Shown piece by piece: positions 46,393 through 64,000 of a DNA stretch of 64,000 nucleotides. Source of the stretch: Siderastrea radians (Eukaryota; Cnidaria; Anthozoa; Scleractinia; Rhizangiidae). The stretch lies in NCBI GenBank assembly GCA_964017195.1, contig OZ024895.1, positions 18,503,034-18,567,033 on the forward strand. Direction: 5' to 3'. Below the pieces are notes generated by a model. The model ran no database searches. It was not told where the DNA came from and was given only the letters and a program-made list of their open reading frames with translations. Position numbers and translations under genes: made by a program. Numbering within the stretch: the stretch's first letter is position 1; every line of letters begins with the position of its first letter.

Positions 46393-47089
46393 ATGCTATT
46401 TCTTTTCATTGGTATATTATATTATATTATTTGTTCTGTGATAAAGCGTGCAAGGAAGAGAAGAGAGCACGAAAGAAGTGTAGGGTGAACACGAGCCGCA
46501 GGCGAGTGCTTCTCCCTTATTCTTGAGTATATTATATTATTATTATAAATAATTCTTGCTATTAATCATGTTTCCTTTTGAAATTTGGGAGTTGGCACTG
46601 AGAGTTAGCTAACACCATTAAGAGACTAACCTTCCTACTGACTGCGACTCTACCAAATGTAATATTTCATCCTGTACGGATTACTATCTGTGAATTGCTA
46701 TAGAATTTTAGTTTACCTTCTTAATTTAAAAAACCACTGAGTCGAATACAAATAGCTACCTGCACCTTACAAAAGACTCATGGACAAAATCAACAAACCT
46801 GACAACCAATTTCTATCTACACATTTTTCTCGTGGCCTCCTCTCTTAACGTTTAACGCATTGTCCCATAAAATCCTGTTATGTCTCATAGACGTAGCAGG
46901 AATATAATCTTCATCTTCTTCAGTTGCGTGACACCTCCAAAGACTGAGTAGTCAAGGCATTATAAAAAATAGACTGGATGACCTTTACGCTCTCTGACAC
47001 TAACAAATATCACGCACAAAAGCCATCTGGCCTGCTGCTGGTCTAAAAGGTCTGATCCACAAGCTTCCCAGATTGCGTGACAGCGTGAC

Positions 47090-64000
<16,911 letters not shown>

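Noticed and set aside
46160..46526. Histidine-, isoleucine- and leucine-rich frames
   Set aside because: They are readings of the ATC/TTA compound microsatellite.

Overview
This window is animal nuclear DNA, most likely from an anthozoan cnidarian such as a stony coral. The reasons are AT-rich sequence with spliced genes, long repeat-filled introns, several tRNA-derived SINEs, many small inverted-repeat DNA elements, and a single-exon rhodopsin-like GPCR next to a tandem family of small secreted cysteine-rich peptides. The species assignment is inference; no marker gene settles it.

Layout. Bases 1-17,600 are mostly mobile-element debris. They hold an AACTCC-rich palindromic repeat at both ends of a 6 kb block, TTAA-flanked MITEs, a 719 bp LTR-like element carrying a hammerhead-ribozyme fold (5487-5543), a few weak gene candidates around 9.0-11.1 kb, and a decayed Crypton/KIAA1958-type tyrosine recombinase split by a LINE (12419-14171). 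A complete GPCR lies at 17724-18893. Bases 19.5-23.6 kb hold a foldback element that encloses a possible two-exon small gene, then a cluster of TCF/LEF-like motifs.

Bases 24.1-47.1 kb are built from three related tandem units of one small secreted-peptide gene. Each unit has a 5' untranslated exon, a leader (signal peptide) exon, a mature-peptide exon and a 3' untranslated terminal exon. Only the middle unit looks intact (coding parts 36328-36397 and 36884-37029). In unit 1 no mature exon could be found and the poly(A) signal is lost; it carries a MITE and an L1-like LINE. Unit 3 has ATA in place of the leader ATG. Units 2 and 3 are one ~6.5-7 kb segmental duplication that also carried the 3' end of the neighbouring ABC transporter. 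Comparing the units shows the empty sites of several transposon insertions, one LINE with an exceptional ~100 bp target-site duplication.

Bases 47.1-63.3 kb hold, on the minus strand, fifteen exons of an ABCC (MRP4-like) exporter, from the NBD1 Q-loop to the stop codon: 794 codons with every splice phase compatible. The 5' half of the gene lies beyond the right edge. Its introns contain SINEs, a SINE-derived minisatellite, a TTAA MITE ending 17 bp from an exon, and a GACATG satellite interrupted by a MITE.

No operons, CRISPR arrays or bacterial features were seen. The peptide genes (plus strand) and the transporter (minus strand) converge; the last terminal exon and the transporter stop codon are under 1 kb apart.
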